From Dillenia suffruticosa (lineage: Eukaryota; Streptophyta; Magnoliopsida; Dilleniales; Dilleniaceae), in the NCBI GenBank assembly GCA_033439265.1, contig JAVTVX010000031.1, forward strand, positions 16,970,001-17,034,000: DNA of 64,000 nucleotides, given 5' to 3'. The notes beneath the pieces were generated by a model. It had not been told where the DNA came from and did no database searches. It saw only the letters and a list, made by a program, of their open reading frames with translations. This document shows positions 11,545 to 22,989 of the stretch, piece by piece; within the stretch, counting starts at the first letter, position 1, and each line of letters starts with the position of its first letter. Both the position numbers and the translations under genes were made by a program.

Positions 11545-12273
11545 TCAGAAAACAATGAGGCACAAAATGAAGCAACAGAAGAGGAATATCGAAATTCTGT
11601 TGAGCGACTTGTCTGCCTGCATCTCCTGCCTCCTCAACCTCGGAGTACTGCTTCCCATTAGATGATAAGAGTTTGGATAAGCATACATGCTCTCTGCATT
11701 CCCAAAAGCCCTAGCATAAATCATCTCACCAAAAACACCAGCCGATGGATGGAACACAGCAGATGCTGAGGTTCCTCTAAGATTAGACAATGGTGATAAA
11801 GGATCGTCTCCGTAATTGCCTAGAGTGTGAGCATAGTAATGCAGGGTTTGGTAAGGATTTCGATAGGGAAGCTGTTGACTGGTATGAGGTGCTGTAGTCA
11901 AGGCATTAGTACCAAAAGCTGCTGGTCTTGGGGGTATAGGTATTCCTAGATATGGAAACTTGGCTTCTTGTTCAGGCTCACTCGAAGATTGGGAACCACG
12001 GCCATAAAGAGGGACCATCCTTGTGTGGCATATGTCTGCCTTGCAGACCGGGCATTGTGGGTGTTCATCAGAGGCAAGAGAGGTGCTCTGGAAATGAAGC
12101 CACTTGTAGATGCAGGGCCAGCAGTAGAGGTGACCGCAGAGAGTGACTACTGGTTCGTGCGCAAAGTCCAGGCAGATGTTGCAGTCGAAGCAGCCATTGA
12201 GGGCTTCTGAATCTGTTGCTGCAGTAGGGATAGATTTCCACTCATGGGTATAGTATTGTTCAAAGGCCATCAA
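11545..12273 (-). CDS. RMA1: RMA-type RING E3 ubiquitin ligase, C-terminally membrane-anchored
   Basis: A single coding exon for 242 residues. A C3HC4 RING finger occupies about residues 31-77, with zinc ligands C31, C34, C46, H48, C51, C54, C74 and C77 (CNICLDFAHEPVVTLCGHLY at its start). A low-complexity middle rich in Pro, Ser and Tyr follows. The last 16 or so residues (ISIFLFCCFILCLIVF) form a tail anchor. This is the layout of plant RMA proteins (240-250 residues), ER-anchored E3 ligases that ubiquitinate membrane cargo such as aquaporins. Which RMA paralogue it is cannot be settled here; RMA1 is suggested by the gene neighbourhood. The 5' UTR is probably split by a long intron (12310-14845). 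All RING ligands are present, so it should be active. Confidence 0.9.
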   Translation of the reverse strand: MMAFEQYYTHEWKSIPTAATDSEALNGCFDCNICLDFAHEPVVTLCGHLYCWPCIYKWLHFQSTSLASDEHPQCPVCKADICHTRMVPLYGRGSQSSSEPEQEAKFPYLGIPIPPRPAAFGTNALTTAPHTSQQLPYRNPYQTLHYYAHTLGNYGDDPLSPLSNLRGTSASAVFHPSAGVFGEMIYARAFGNAESMYAYPNSYHLMGSSTPRLRRQEMQADKSLNRISIFLFCCFILCLIVF

Positions 12274-14912
12274 TTTGTTGTCTCAAGTTTCACTAGCCCT
12301 TTCTCAACTCTGAGCGACAAAAGGAAAGAAATGGGTTCAGCGACTTAAGCTTCTTTGTGAGATTGAAAGAACTAAGAACTCGACAATCTTATGTATAAGA
12401 GCATCTTAAGTGTGACTGAAAAGGGCATAATACATGCGGAAAAGCAACAAGCAAGAAAAGCTAAAGGAAGAGATTAAAGCAAAAGCAAGCAAACAAAAAC
12501 CAACAGGAACAAAAAGGACATAATTTAATGGGCCCACTTGACTTTCCTTTGTATTCATATCTGTTGTCAAATGCAATAAAGAATTTGTGAGGATAAGTTC
12601 TCTGGCATCCATATACAAAACATGTGATTCTGTCCTAAAGGAAGGTCTTTTATAAGCAACTATAATGTTGCAAATGTGGCTAAGGAAAGACACTTGCAAA
12701 AACATAATTTGCATCCTTTGACACAGAGGCATCCAAATCTCAATTTAACCAACAAGAAATACATGTATCTTCAGATAAAATCTAAAATTTAATCTTTATT
12801 AATTGCATTAAGAAGGTTTTTGATATACACAAGGTTTGCTCAATACTCATAGGTTGGTGCACCTATCCGATAAATTTAGTGGCAGTGCCTAAAGAGCTGC
12901 AGGTAAGGTCCTATATAAAAAAGAGGGGATACAATAATTGATGAGCTAAATATACCAATATCTTCTGCTCGCGCAAAATTTAAAGCACTGCTACTAAAGC
13001 AAACAGATAATGAATAGGAAAAAGACTAATGAATAATTATTTCTCGGGCAAATAAAATAAGAATTGGCCTCTGCCAACGGAAAACATGAGAGTGTATAAC
13101 AATTACGGCTTGCAATAGTAAGTCAACATGCCATTTCCTATTCAAGCATATGTCTATATTCAAACCTTGAACAATAATAATGTTAGATAAACCGAACAAA
13201 TCATAGGTTAAATGAACCAAATCTTGCATAACACTCTAACATCAGTATATATTAATCAGATTTTCATCAAATTAACAATATATTTTGATATTTCAGATAA
13301 AATCAAATAAATATTTTTTAAAAAAATTAATCATTTGGTCCATCTAGCAATACTGAGTCTTAAGTTTTTAACTCCTTACTATAGTTAGGAGAACAGACCA
13401 TTTGAGCACCCGTGATAATGAATAATAATAATAACAAAGTTAAAGGCCAGTCGCTTTCTCCAAGTTTAGTCTTGCCAAAACATAATTTAAGATGAGAGTC
13501 TTTTGAAGCAAACAAATACCTGTCAAGATGTTCAACGTGTGGGGCACAACAACCCCTGCGAAAATTATGCAAATTTTCTAGAACATTTAAGTTCTACATA
13601 GAAATCCTAGTTCAAAAATTAAATACATTGAATGAGACGTTCCAACATACGCGCCATTATTATCTCAATCTGAACTAATGAAACCCACTCTAATTTTTTT
13701 TTCCCAGTTTCTTTTTATATACTTATGATGAAGGGAATCCATAGCTTCATATCAGGTTAAAGTAGGAGCAATCCGGCCAACAACATTTGAGCCATAGCTG
13801 GGTCAAAGATGCAGACAAAGAAGGCACTTGGAAACTTCCTAGTGCAACAAATTGGAAAAGAATTCGTAATATTTTCTCTAAATTAATTCTAGACAACTTT
13901 CACCAATGAGACTAGTCTAACTCATCATGAGCAAAATTTTCCTTTCTTTTTCCCCTCCTAAAAGAAAGGCATACTGAGGTAAATTATCCTAGAAAAATGA
14001 AATTAAGTTAGGCTAGAAGTGTTTTGAATTTGCCCAGCAGAAATATCTCCCTTGCACAACACCAATAATTGCTCATACTTTAATTGATTTTGATAAGAGG
14101 GTCCTCCTCCTCTCCTCTCCTGTACCCCTTTTCTTCTTCCAATTTGCAAACCTTTTTGAAGCATTCCATTTTAGCCAAAACCCCGGATCAACTTGCAATT
14201 ATTCATCACCTCTAAATGTGGCCAGCACAAAAAGGTTTTAAAAAAGGGAAAAGAAGAAAAGAAATGTCGGAGGACCAAAATTATCACTAAAATTTAGTTC
14301 ATTTTTTTTTTTAATTCAGAATTTACTTAAAAAGAAATGTCGGTAAAAGTTGTTCAATCATCCTAACACAATACCAACTAGAAGATATTTGCCAAAACGA
14401 GAAGATATTGTAAAAAAAAAACATTTTCAATCTACTCATTCTAGATCCAATTCAAAATTGATGCCAAAACTCTGCCCCCCCCCAAGAGAGAGAGCATAAT
14501 AGATCATTACTTTCCCAAAATACTTTGCCAAGAGAACTGATCATCAAACAAGAAAGAACAAGAAAGGAATTTGAAAGCTTACTTGGAAATTAAAAAGAAC
14601 CAACAAGTCCATACCACAACATTTCCTAAGAAACCAATTTGAAAGGAAATAGATAATCAGATCGATTAGCTTACAACAGCTGCTCGGAATTTAGAAGAAA
14701 TTAATTAAATTTTGATGATCTTAACAAGAATAGACAGGACAGAGAGAGACAGAGAGAAGAGTAGAAATTTCATGCAAAGGTACCGAAAGAGATTGCGGAG
14801 CGGTGGTGTGTGATCAGGCTCAACCTGTGAAGCTTGAAGACTTACTGTTGTGAAACCCAGAGAGAGAAAGAGAGAGAGAGAGAGAGGTTCTGGCTCTTAG
14901 GGTCCAGGAAAT
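12274..14912 (-). other. Probable 5' UTR of the RMA gene with a 2.5-kb intron
   Basis: Upstream of the RMA ATG, the - strand has a pyrimidine-rich acceptor ending GCTCAG just before 12309, and far upstream a donor ACA/GTAAGTC at 14845-14846 that follows a (CT)n tract. The 2.5 kb between them has no open frame and no recognisable gene. Leading introns are common in plant genes of this kind. This is inference from splice-like sites only. Confidence 0.45.
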
Positions 14913-14936
14913 GACGTTTTTCATTTTTTTTTAGGC

Positions 14937-14943
14937 TTTTATA
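14937..14943 (-). promoter_or_regulatory. TATA box of the RMA gene
   Basis: On the - strand CTATAAAAGCC is a good plant TATA box; the TATAAAA core is complementary to 14937-14943. Transcription would start near 14910, just before the (CT)n-rich leader and the proposed 5' UTR donor at 14845. Confidence 0.5.
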
Positions 14944-14949
14944 GAAGAG

Positions 14950-17730
14950 AGCACTACAGACACGGCATCTTCTTCTTCTCCGCCTGCTGCGAGAATCTCA
15001 TCGGGTTGACGTGGCTTTCCAACCGCACCATACGGCTCATACGTATACGTAAAAAATTCAAACCATTTCTTTCCCAATTATTGATGTATATATGTACACG
15101 TATTTGTAAAATTCTTGGGACATTGCCGTTGTTGGGACACCGGTAAAAAACTCTTATTTAAATATATTTTTAAAATTTACTTAAAATTTTATGAATATAT
15201 ATATTTTTATGATTTTTATAAAAATCTATTCTTTTTTAATAAAAAAATTGAATTATCTACAAAAATTTAAAAGAAATTATAGGATAATTGTCTCGACGGG
15301 TCAAGACTTTGATTCCTCTTATTACAATTTTACTTTAATGTATAAACTATAGAATAATTCACCTATTTTCGTGTTTGAGAAAGAAAGAGTGTATTTGAGA
15401 TTGAGAGTGTCAAAGAATTTGTTTTAATAATTTTTAAATTATATTTATTTTTCTTTTTATCAAAATAGCATATGACGAAAAAACCCGTTTCACTATTTTT
15501 CAAAATATTATTATAAAATTTTATTTTTTATAAAAGAATTAATTTAATTCATAACAATTGTATTTAAGCATTCATAAATATAAATTTCAAGTCCGAATTG
15601 AGCAATATGTAGTAATAGGTAATGATAGAAAATAATCACTTATTCCACCGAGTATCTCCCACTTCTTGTCTTACAGTACGCATCTTCTGGAAGGCAGTCC
15701 TAGTGCGGAGGAGTCTATAGTAACATTCTACACCCTATATCTTCAACCGTTGGGTAAGAATAGAATATCACGTGCAACAAGCATATTGGCTAAAAGACTA
15801 GTGGAGATTTACGCTTGAGAGGCAAACGTTCTAGAAGCAAGTAGGCCTCTTTGTCCGAATGCTAGGTTGTCGCGTCAACACTTGCAGAGTGGCCACTAAT
15901 GTCAAAAAGGAGCCCCACCATTCTTATTCTCTTCGTCATTTTTATTTTTTTTTCTTTTTTTTTAATCACAAAAAAACATAATATTATATTTTAATTAATT
16001 CAACCGATAAAAATTAAAAAATTTTTTATTTTTAAAATTTAAGTTCAAATTTAAATTAAAATAATTAATATTACCAGATAAATTATTCCCGCCGCCATTC
16101 TCTCTCTCTCTCTGTTAAAATCACCCCTCTTGGGATCGAACCATACAACTCTTTCTCACAAAGATCAGGGCTTGTCTTAGGAGGCGGGAGTGGATTTTCC
16201 TCACTTATAGTGTGCACACAACACGAAGTGCCCTTTACGTCGCACACCAACATGAGGAACACATCAAATTCCAAGCTTAGAATTCAATGGTCATGACATT
16301 TGTGGTCCGTTTAGACCAAAAAGACAAAACTCATTTGGGTGTTGGTGAGTGAGTCGAAAAGAGACCAGAAAAATTCCAAGTTCAGGGTGTTGGACCAACC
16401 TGAGACTTGATTTTTCTTCTTGCGGTACACCAATATGTGGTCTTCAACCCATAATTTGTTCAAAGTTCTCGTCATCATATTTTTCAAGAAATTCTACGGA
16501 AAAAATGGGTAATTTTATTTTGAATTGTTATTTATTTTTCCTATTTTGGTCTTTCAAATGACTTTTTTAATAAAAAAATTATAGTTGAAATAGATTCATA
16601 TCAGTAATTCCATTTTTAATTAATTTTATGAAATTAAAAACTCATAATAACTTGAATTTAACACAAATATGGAAAAAAATTCATAGATTTGAATCATTTC
16701 TTCTTTCACAATTTAGTATTTTAACTTGTTTTCTTTTTTCTTTTTTTTGGTTTGTAATCTAAATGGGAGGATGTTGGAACGACAACAGCTGCATGAAGGA
16801 AAAAAAAAAAGAAAAAGAAAAACTGAAAAAATGATTGATCAGAAAAAAATTATAATTTTTGCAAAATTTTGCAATGATGGTATACCCAATTTGGTACCGT
16901 TCACATTAATATCAGTCAAGGTTACCAAACAAATTTTCTATAACTAATTTTTTGGCACTTAATCTGTTAATATCTGATAATTAATTTATCGGTTTTAATT
17001 AATCCGACTCAAACTAATTATCAAATCTATTAAAGGACAAATTATCCCATTACCTATTTTTTTCGATTCCCAAGATGCAAAATAAAAAATTTTGATCGTT
17101 GAAATGTAATGCATTTGTCACTGGACTAATGAATTTTCCATAACCAATATTATCGAACCAAAAAAAAAGTAGTGAAATATAATATATATTTTAAATTAGA
17201 ATTTTATTAGTCATAGTGAGATAAATTATATTTGATATTATAATTTTTAAAATTACTTACTAATTTTTTCAAAAATAATTTAAATTTTAGAGGACAGATA
17301 TTTGCCCTTATCTCAATCGTGAATTGGGATAGAGATACGACTTCTATTCGAGTCTCGTAGAAACGAATAAAAAACATAGTAGTTTATAAAAGAAAATGAT
17401 TAAAATCATTTTGTACGTACGATGTATAATATTATTTAATTAAATTGAAATGAAAATTTGTAAAGCTTTTTAATCACAATAAATTTTTTTTTTCCAAAAT
17501 TTCAAATTTGGTTTAATTCCTCATAAATTTAAAATGCCTAGGAAAAACGGGGGCTTGGATCGACAAGAAAAGAGGGTATTAAGGAGAGACATAAGAGACT
17601 CTTATTTGATGGTATTTATGACATGGTACAAAAAAAAAAAAAAAAAAAAAAAATTGAGCCTCTTACCCTGAAACCAAAAAAAAAGGTTCAATTCTTATTT
17701 GGTTACGTCAGCCGAAAAAAGGTAGGCCGG
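14950..17730. other. Gene-free spacer upstream of the coiled-coil gene
   Basis: Strongly AT-rich. It contains fragments of the SINE-like family in reverse orientation at about 15965-16080 and 16965-17060, a direct fragment near 17310-17370, and a poly-A run at 17630-17652. Short open frames here lack codon bias or homology that I recognise. Confidence 0.4.
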
Positions 17731-17736
17731 GCTTAT

Positions 17737-17751
17737 TGGGCTAGATGGGCC
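17737..17751 (+). promoter_or_regulatory. Paired site II elements before the coiled-coil gene
   Basis: TGGGCT (17737-17742) and TGGGCC (17746-17751) lie about 240 bases before the ATG. Such TGGGCY pairs bind TCP factors and are typical of genes active in dividing cells. Role inferred. Confidence 0.4.
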
Positions 17752-17886
17752 CGCCACTGATGGCCCGAAATAGACAATACGAAACGGAAACTCGCGCCGA
17801 AAGAAAATTTCTGTTTGTTTGTATTTGATAAGGTCTACCGCTCCAAGGACGCATTTCATTTCATCAAATCGATAACTAACTCTCAG

Positions 17887-17888
<2 letters not shown>

Positions 17889-17952
<64 letters not shown>

Positions 17953-17980
17953 GAGAGAGAGAGAGAGAGAGAGAAGGGAG
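17889..17980 (+). repeat. (GA)n microsatellite in the probable 5' UTR
   Basis: About 90 bases of nearly pure AG repeat, broken by two AGGG interruptions, end three bases before the ATG at 17983. GAGA tracts of this kind are known binding sites for plant BBR/BPC proteins. Length will be variable between individuals. Confidence 0.9.
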
Positions 17981-17982
17981 AG

Positions 17983-20154
17983 ATGTCTAACGCCAGAGGA
18001 ACCAACAGGAAGCGAAAATCGGAGCCTGAGATTTTGAAACTCAACAAGACTTCATTGCCAAATGTTGATGACGATTTCGATTTTGATCTCTCCAAGTCTC
18101 TCTCTCTCTCTCTAGATTTTGATGCTTTGATGTTGAAGTTCTGCTGTTTGATTCAATGTTTGAGTTTGAATTTTCTTCAGTGATATCAAAGGAATTATGT
18201 CTGCTCTTCAACTGATCAAAGAGAAAGCGCAGAAAGACGGACAGAAGAAGAATGAAGCCTCTATTTCCAGGTCAGATTCTTCAGCTTTTCTTGGGCTGAA
18301 AATCCAAAGATCTGTTTTAGATTTGGATAGGTTTATTCATTTCATTGTTTGTGATTTCTCCTGATTTCCATCGAAATTCAAAATTCGTGAATTCTTCTAA
18401 ATTCTTAGTTGACATGCGATCGATCTAAAAATTTTTTCAGATAATTTTTTTTGTGACAATTTGGTAATTTTGAAGTGAATTATCTTAATAATTGAGCTTC
18501 AATTTGATTTAAAGAGGGAGGGAGGGAGGGGGGAGAGAGAGAGAGAGAGTTTTTCTTAATGCTGTTATTTGATTCTGGATAGTGAACCATTAATCTTCGG
18601 GGACCGTGTGTATATTCTTAGAACAGCTTCTTCAGATTGAAGTGAATTATTTGAAATTGAGGTCTGCTGATTTGACTGAAGAAGTGTGAGGGAAAACACT
18701 GGGAAACTGTATCTTTATTTCTGGATTGTGAACAGTGTGGCTTCTGAGATCAAGTCAATGTTTGAGGAACTGAAATCGAAGCTAGAAAAGGAAAGGTGAG
18801 AATACATCTCGAATGCATAGACCTCTGAATGCAATTTTGTTTGTTAGATGACTTTAATCCATGTTGAGCTTCAACAGGCAGAATTTCGCCAAGGCACTTT
18901 CAAAGAGCTCCAAAGAGGTATATGTGATTGTTTATTGGGGTTTGCTTGATCATATTTGTTATATTTGGTGAATTTGTGATTGAGTATATTATATTGCATT
19001 ACAGTGTGAGAGTAGTTTAAAGGAAGAAACAACAAAATTCCAAGCAACATGTGAGAGATTCTGCAAGGAGAAAACTGCACATCTGCAAGCTTTGAAAGGT
19101 AAATCTACTTTGGTTCTGATGCTGTCCCCCCTTCAATGTCAATATAATTTTCCATGTCATACGTGAGACTTCAATTCATGTTTTAGGTCATCCCGAGATC
19201 ATATAATCACCGGTTCATGAGAAATTGTTACAAACCAATCATTTTTTTTTTGGGGGGGGGGGTTAAGGGACAAGAATCACAACCCATCTCTAGGTTGATT
19301 CTTATCTGATTCTGAACTGAACCAACTGATCACTCCTTTTGATAAAATCCTTTTACCTGAATTGCTGGCCTCAGTCACAGATTTATATCTAGTGTTAGAT
19401 TTCATTCAACTTTGTAACAACATGCTCGATACCGTCCTTGCATTTGTGTAGTTATGAGACAGAAAATGATATTCCATTCCTCTTTGCTTGATTGCCTTTT
19501 TTAGTTTCATCGTTATCTTACTAGACATATTCTGTATGAAGTTTTGAAGTAACTGAGAGTGCAATTAGTCCTTTTCCTCTTCATTGCTAGGTACATATTC
19601 CCTGTGCTCATATCATAGCATGTGACAAAATCCGCTGCACATACCATTTAACGTTTTGAATATCTACGCTGACTCAGTTATTGACCAGGGTTGACCCTTA
19701 ATTAGAGAATTATGGCCTCTGCTCTTCTGACAAAAACTTTTCTCTGCAGATACTATCACCAAATATGAAGAAGAGAAGGAAAGGTTGTCCACAAGATATG
19801 AACAACAAAGTAAGCAACACATTCTCTTTCTACTTTCTTGGTGAATATCACTACAACGTAAATTGCTGAATTGGCTTCAGGGAGGAAAGAAAAGAGCATG
19901 CTAGCAGAAAGAGAAAAGGATTGTGCAGACAAAATTGCAGAACTGGAGTCTTCATTGACAAAGAATAAGCAGGTAAAACTAGAAAGAAAATCGAGTCTTT
20001 AAGCTTGCTAAAACTCAAATTCTTGTAAGAATTACAATTAAGAATTGTTTCGTTTTTCTCTCTACAGGATGACAAAACTTTCAGCCTGTTGAGAAAAACA
20101 CTAGGCACATTCCTGGACAATGCATCGGATGAGGACTTCCCGCCTGATGACTGA
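17983..20154 (+). CDS. Small coiled-coil protein, eight exons (possibly related to meiotic-axis/Cor1-type proteins)
   Basis: Exons reconstructed from splice sites that all keep one frame: 17983-18095, 18181-18270, 18736-18795, 18878-18917, 19005-19098, 19750-19809, 19881-19972 and 20068-20154, giving 211 residues. The N-terminus is basic (TNRKRKSEPEILK), followed by an acidic patch VDDDFDFDLSNDIKGIM. About residues 45-185 are a continuous Lys/Glu-rich heptad coiled coil. The end is DDKTFSLLRKTLGTFL, then an acidic tail ending FPPDD. I believe similar plant proteins exist and are sometimes annotated as ASY3-like, but I cannot verify this; the SYCP3-like length and layout are suggestive only. 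All eight junctions use GT-AG. A (GA)n tract and site II elements lie upstream. Confidence 0.8.
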
Positions 20155-21280
20155 AGGCGTCTTCACAGTTCCAGCTGCAAATAACTTCCCGGAGTGATCC
20201 CTCTATTCTTCTGTCACACTTGGCTGCATTTCCTCATTTCATAGGTGAAGAAGAATCAGACAATTGTTCTATAGCCTTGACAATTGTAATGGCACCAGAG
20301 GTAGTCAACATTGACCTTTCTCTCTGGTTTTGTTAATTAGCTAGAGATGCATGTTTCCACAGACCAGCAAAAAGTTTGTGAATGCTGCTTTACAGCTGCT
20401 GATATCTACCACTTCATAGTGTGTTCAGGATTTTATCGAATAGCTTCTGATTTCTACTTCTGTACAATGATTAACAACGGGGATGTTAGTTGCATAGTTC
20501 TAGATTTTCAACACAAATTTCAATATATCTAGGCACCATGTGGTGCTATTAGCATTTCCAATTTCTACCTTTATCTGTTAAAAATTTACAATTGCAGAAG
20601 TTCTGATCTGTGCAAGTTTCTTTAGATGGCACTCATGGGGATTTTATAAGTTCGGGAACTATGCTACACGGGCACATCTAAAGGTGAGTGTCTCCGTGTC
20701 GTTGTCCATGCCAGACACATGTTTAGACACAACATGATGCAGCACATCTTAACTTGCCATAGTGTAAAATTTTTCACAACTTTGACATGTCATTGTGTTT
20801 GTGTTTGTGTTGTGTTACATGTCTTGTGTTCATTGCCATGTTACATATATTTAGACATTTGAACTCACAGCCGAAAACAGCTTAGAGTTATCACGATTCA
20901 TGATTCAGCATAAGCTTCAGCAGATTGCTTTGCCATCTGGGCTTGCCTCTTTCATCTATATCAAATATTAATGAATAAAAAATGAACTAAGCAAACCTGC
21001 TGCAACCACCTCCAAGTACAAGGATAAATAATATTTCAGAATCAAATCTGAATACGGTTTACTGGGCAACAAAAGATTAGCAGAAGTTGCACAAGAACAT
21101 TTCTACATCAGCCTTATATTCCAGCCCATAAAGCATTTTCCACTCATGCTAGTTCAGCCATTAGTTCAGAAAGCACTCACTTTTAGAGGTTTCCAGGGTT
21201 GTAGAGTAAGCAAATAGAAATTAAAGATATTATGATAGCATTAGAATGAGTATTACTGGCACTGCAACAGAATATCTAGG
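20155..21280. other. Spacer between convergent genes
   Basis: Contains the 3' UTR of the coiled-coil gene and that of the LOL2-like gene, which converge. At 20690-20830 there is a stretch rich in GTGTTTGTGTTGTGT-type words, perhaps a transposon relic. No gene is seen. Confidence 0.4.
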
Positions 21281-22989
21281 TCAACAGCCTTTAAGAGCAG
21301 TCTTGAGAGTTTTATGGCGATAAGAGCGTAGTTTCTCCTGTTGAACAGAGAGTGGTGGGTGCTTGTTGTGTTCCTAAAGTTCACCCAAAACGCATCAGAA
21401 TGTCAAATCCTGATAACAAAAGCAGAAGTCACCAAAAATGTGTTAATAACAGTATCTAATTCTACCAAGAGAATATTAAAGCAACTTGTCATGAAAGAGA
21501 GCTTATTGGTGATGGTTTCATATACGTACCCCAATTTCTGTCGCAAAAATGGCAACAAGAACATCTAATTGATGGAGCCCCAAATGGGTACATTAGCAAC
21601 ACTTCACAATTTCCACACTTCACTTGTCCAACCTCATGTGCTGTATAAAAAACAAGGAACAACTAAGAAAAGTGCTAATTACAACCACCACCACGACAAC
21701 AATTATGAAAATAATGGTAATATAGTTAAGAAAAGAGTGATTATCAGAGGATTCCCTCAATGTCACATACTTCCCCTTTCTGTTTAACTCTACACTTGAT
21801 TGCATAATTGTAATTCATGATGACAAAATCAAACCCAGAATGAATCATGAAGCATAGACATGTAAATGGGACACAGGACAATACTCGAGTGTTATCATCA
21901 TTGTATCAAAAACGTGTTCATCCGACTGACAGATACATTCTTAGCAATGCCGTTGCAACATAGAAACCAACAACTAAACTCGGGTTGCTCTTCCTTTTTC
22001 CTCATCCACTCGCTTTTTTCTTTTTGTTGTTCGACATTAGCCCAATATACAAATGACCAAGTAGTATTGATGTAAAATCAAAGGGCTAAAAATAATTAGA
22101 AAAGAGTTGTTCTATTTTGAATGCCCAAATTTGTTTAACATGATTTCCTCCAAAGCCTTTATGAACAAGTTAGATTCATCTCCTACATTTTGCATTAAAA
22201 AAAAATCATTCATAAATTAGCTTATCACGTCCATGGAACGTTAATTATAAAAGTGGCAAAACCCCCCAAGAAGCAATAGTATGAGTGTTGTAGGTTTGCT
22301 ATCTGAAATTAAAGTCTCTGATTATTATAACAAGTAGAGAGAGAGAGAGAGAGAGAGAGCGAGCAAGCGAGAACAAGCCTTGTAGAACAAAACTGATGGT
22401 TTGACAACAAGAACACTTAACATGTTTGGAGGTATTAGGGTAAGCGAGATATTGACGACACGAACCACATACCAATTGGCCCATATCTGTCGTCCAAAAC
22501 ACCACAAACACTTCTTAATAATAAATATGTACACACAGAGAGAGAGAGAGAGAGAGAGCTGACTGGAGGAGTATCGAGTTTTTTTTCGTCCATCTCCATT
22601 GAGTCTATAGTTTGAGTTGAAGGCAAATCAGGTGTTTTGGGGGAAGAGTGAACCGGAGTCTGAATTGAAGGGGAATGTGGGGATAGAGATGGAGATGGAG
22701 GATAGGTAATGGGATTGGATTCCCAACCAGGTGGAGGTCCATCATCATTGTCGTCGTCATCTTCGTCGTCTTCTTCTCCCTCCAGTTCCAATTCCATACC
22801 CAACAACTCCACTTGTTCCTTCTCAAAATCCAAATCCAATTTTGGGGAAGAAGAAGAAGCAAGGATCAGGGATTGAGATTCCCAACCCGGTCGAGGTCCA
22901 TCGTCATCATCATCATCTTCATCTTCATCTCCAACAACATGGTCTTCTTTCCATTCCACACCCTCTTGTTGCTGCTTCTCCAAATCCAA
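21281..22989 (-). CDS. LOL2: LOL2-like protein with two LSD1-type zinc fingers; reading frame disturbed
   Basis: Four - strand exons: 22989-22564, 22486-22379, 21640-21530 and 21373-21281. Exon 1 encodes an acidic N-terminus with two copies of the motif DDDGPxPGWES. Exon 2 encodes the first finger (VCGSCRQYLAYPN, then VKCSCCQ) and exon 3 the second (VKCGNCEVLLMYPFGAPSIR, then CSCC). Exon 4 encodes the tail HNKHPPLSVQQ. LSD1/LOL proteins are nuclear regulators of plant cell death and stress responses. Two problems are visible: exon 1 ends in phase 0 while exon 2 needs one extra base, as if a G were missing at CCAG/GTCAGC; and five T instead of four (21545-21549) shift the frame after the second finger. 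Intron 2 begins with GC instead of GT. Recent pseudogene or sequence error cannot be told apart here. Confidence 0.8.
22325..22361 (+). repeat. (GA)n microsatellite in a LOL2-like intron
   Basis: A run of GA repeats a few bases inside intron 2 of the LOL2-like gene, close to its unusual GC donor. A second GA tract (22537-22559) lies in intron 1. Confidence 0.8.

Noticed and set aside
17815-18183. 122-codon frame reading through the (GA)n tract
   Set aside because: Most of it is microsatellite-coded Arg-Glu; the real start is ATG 17983 and the frame leaves at the donor 18095.
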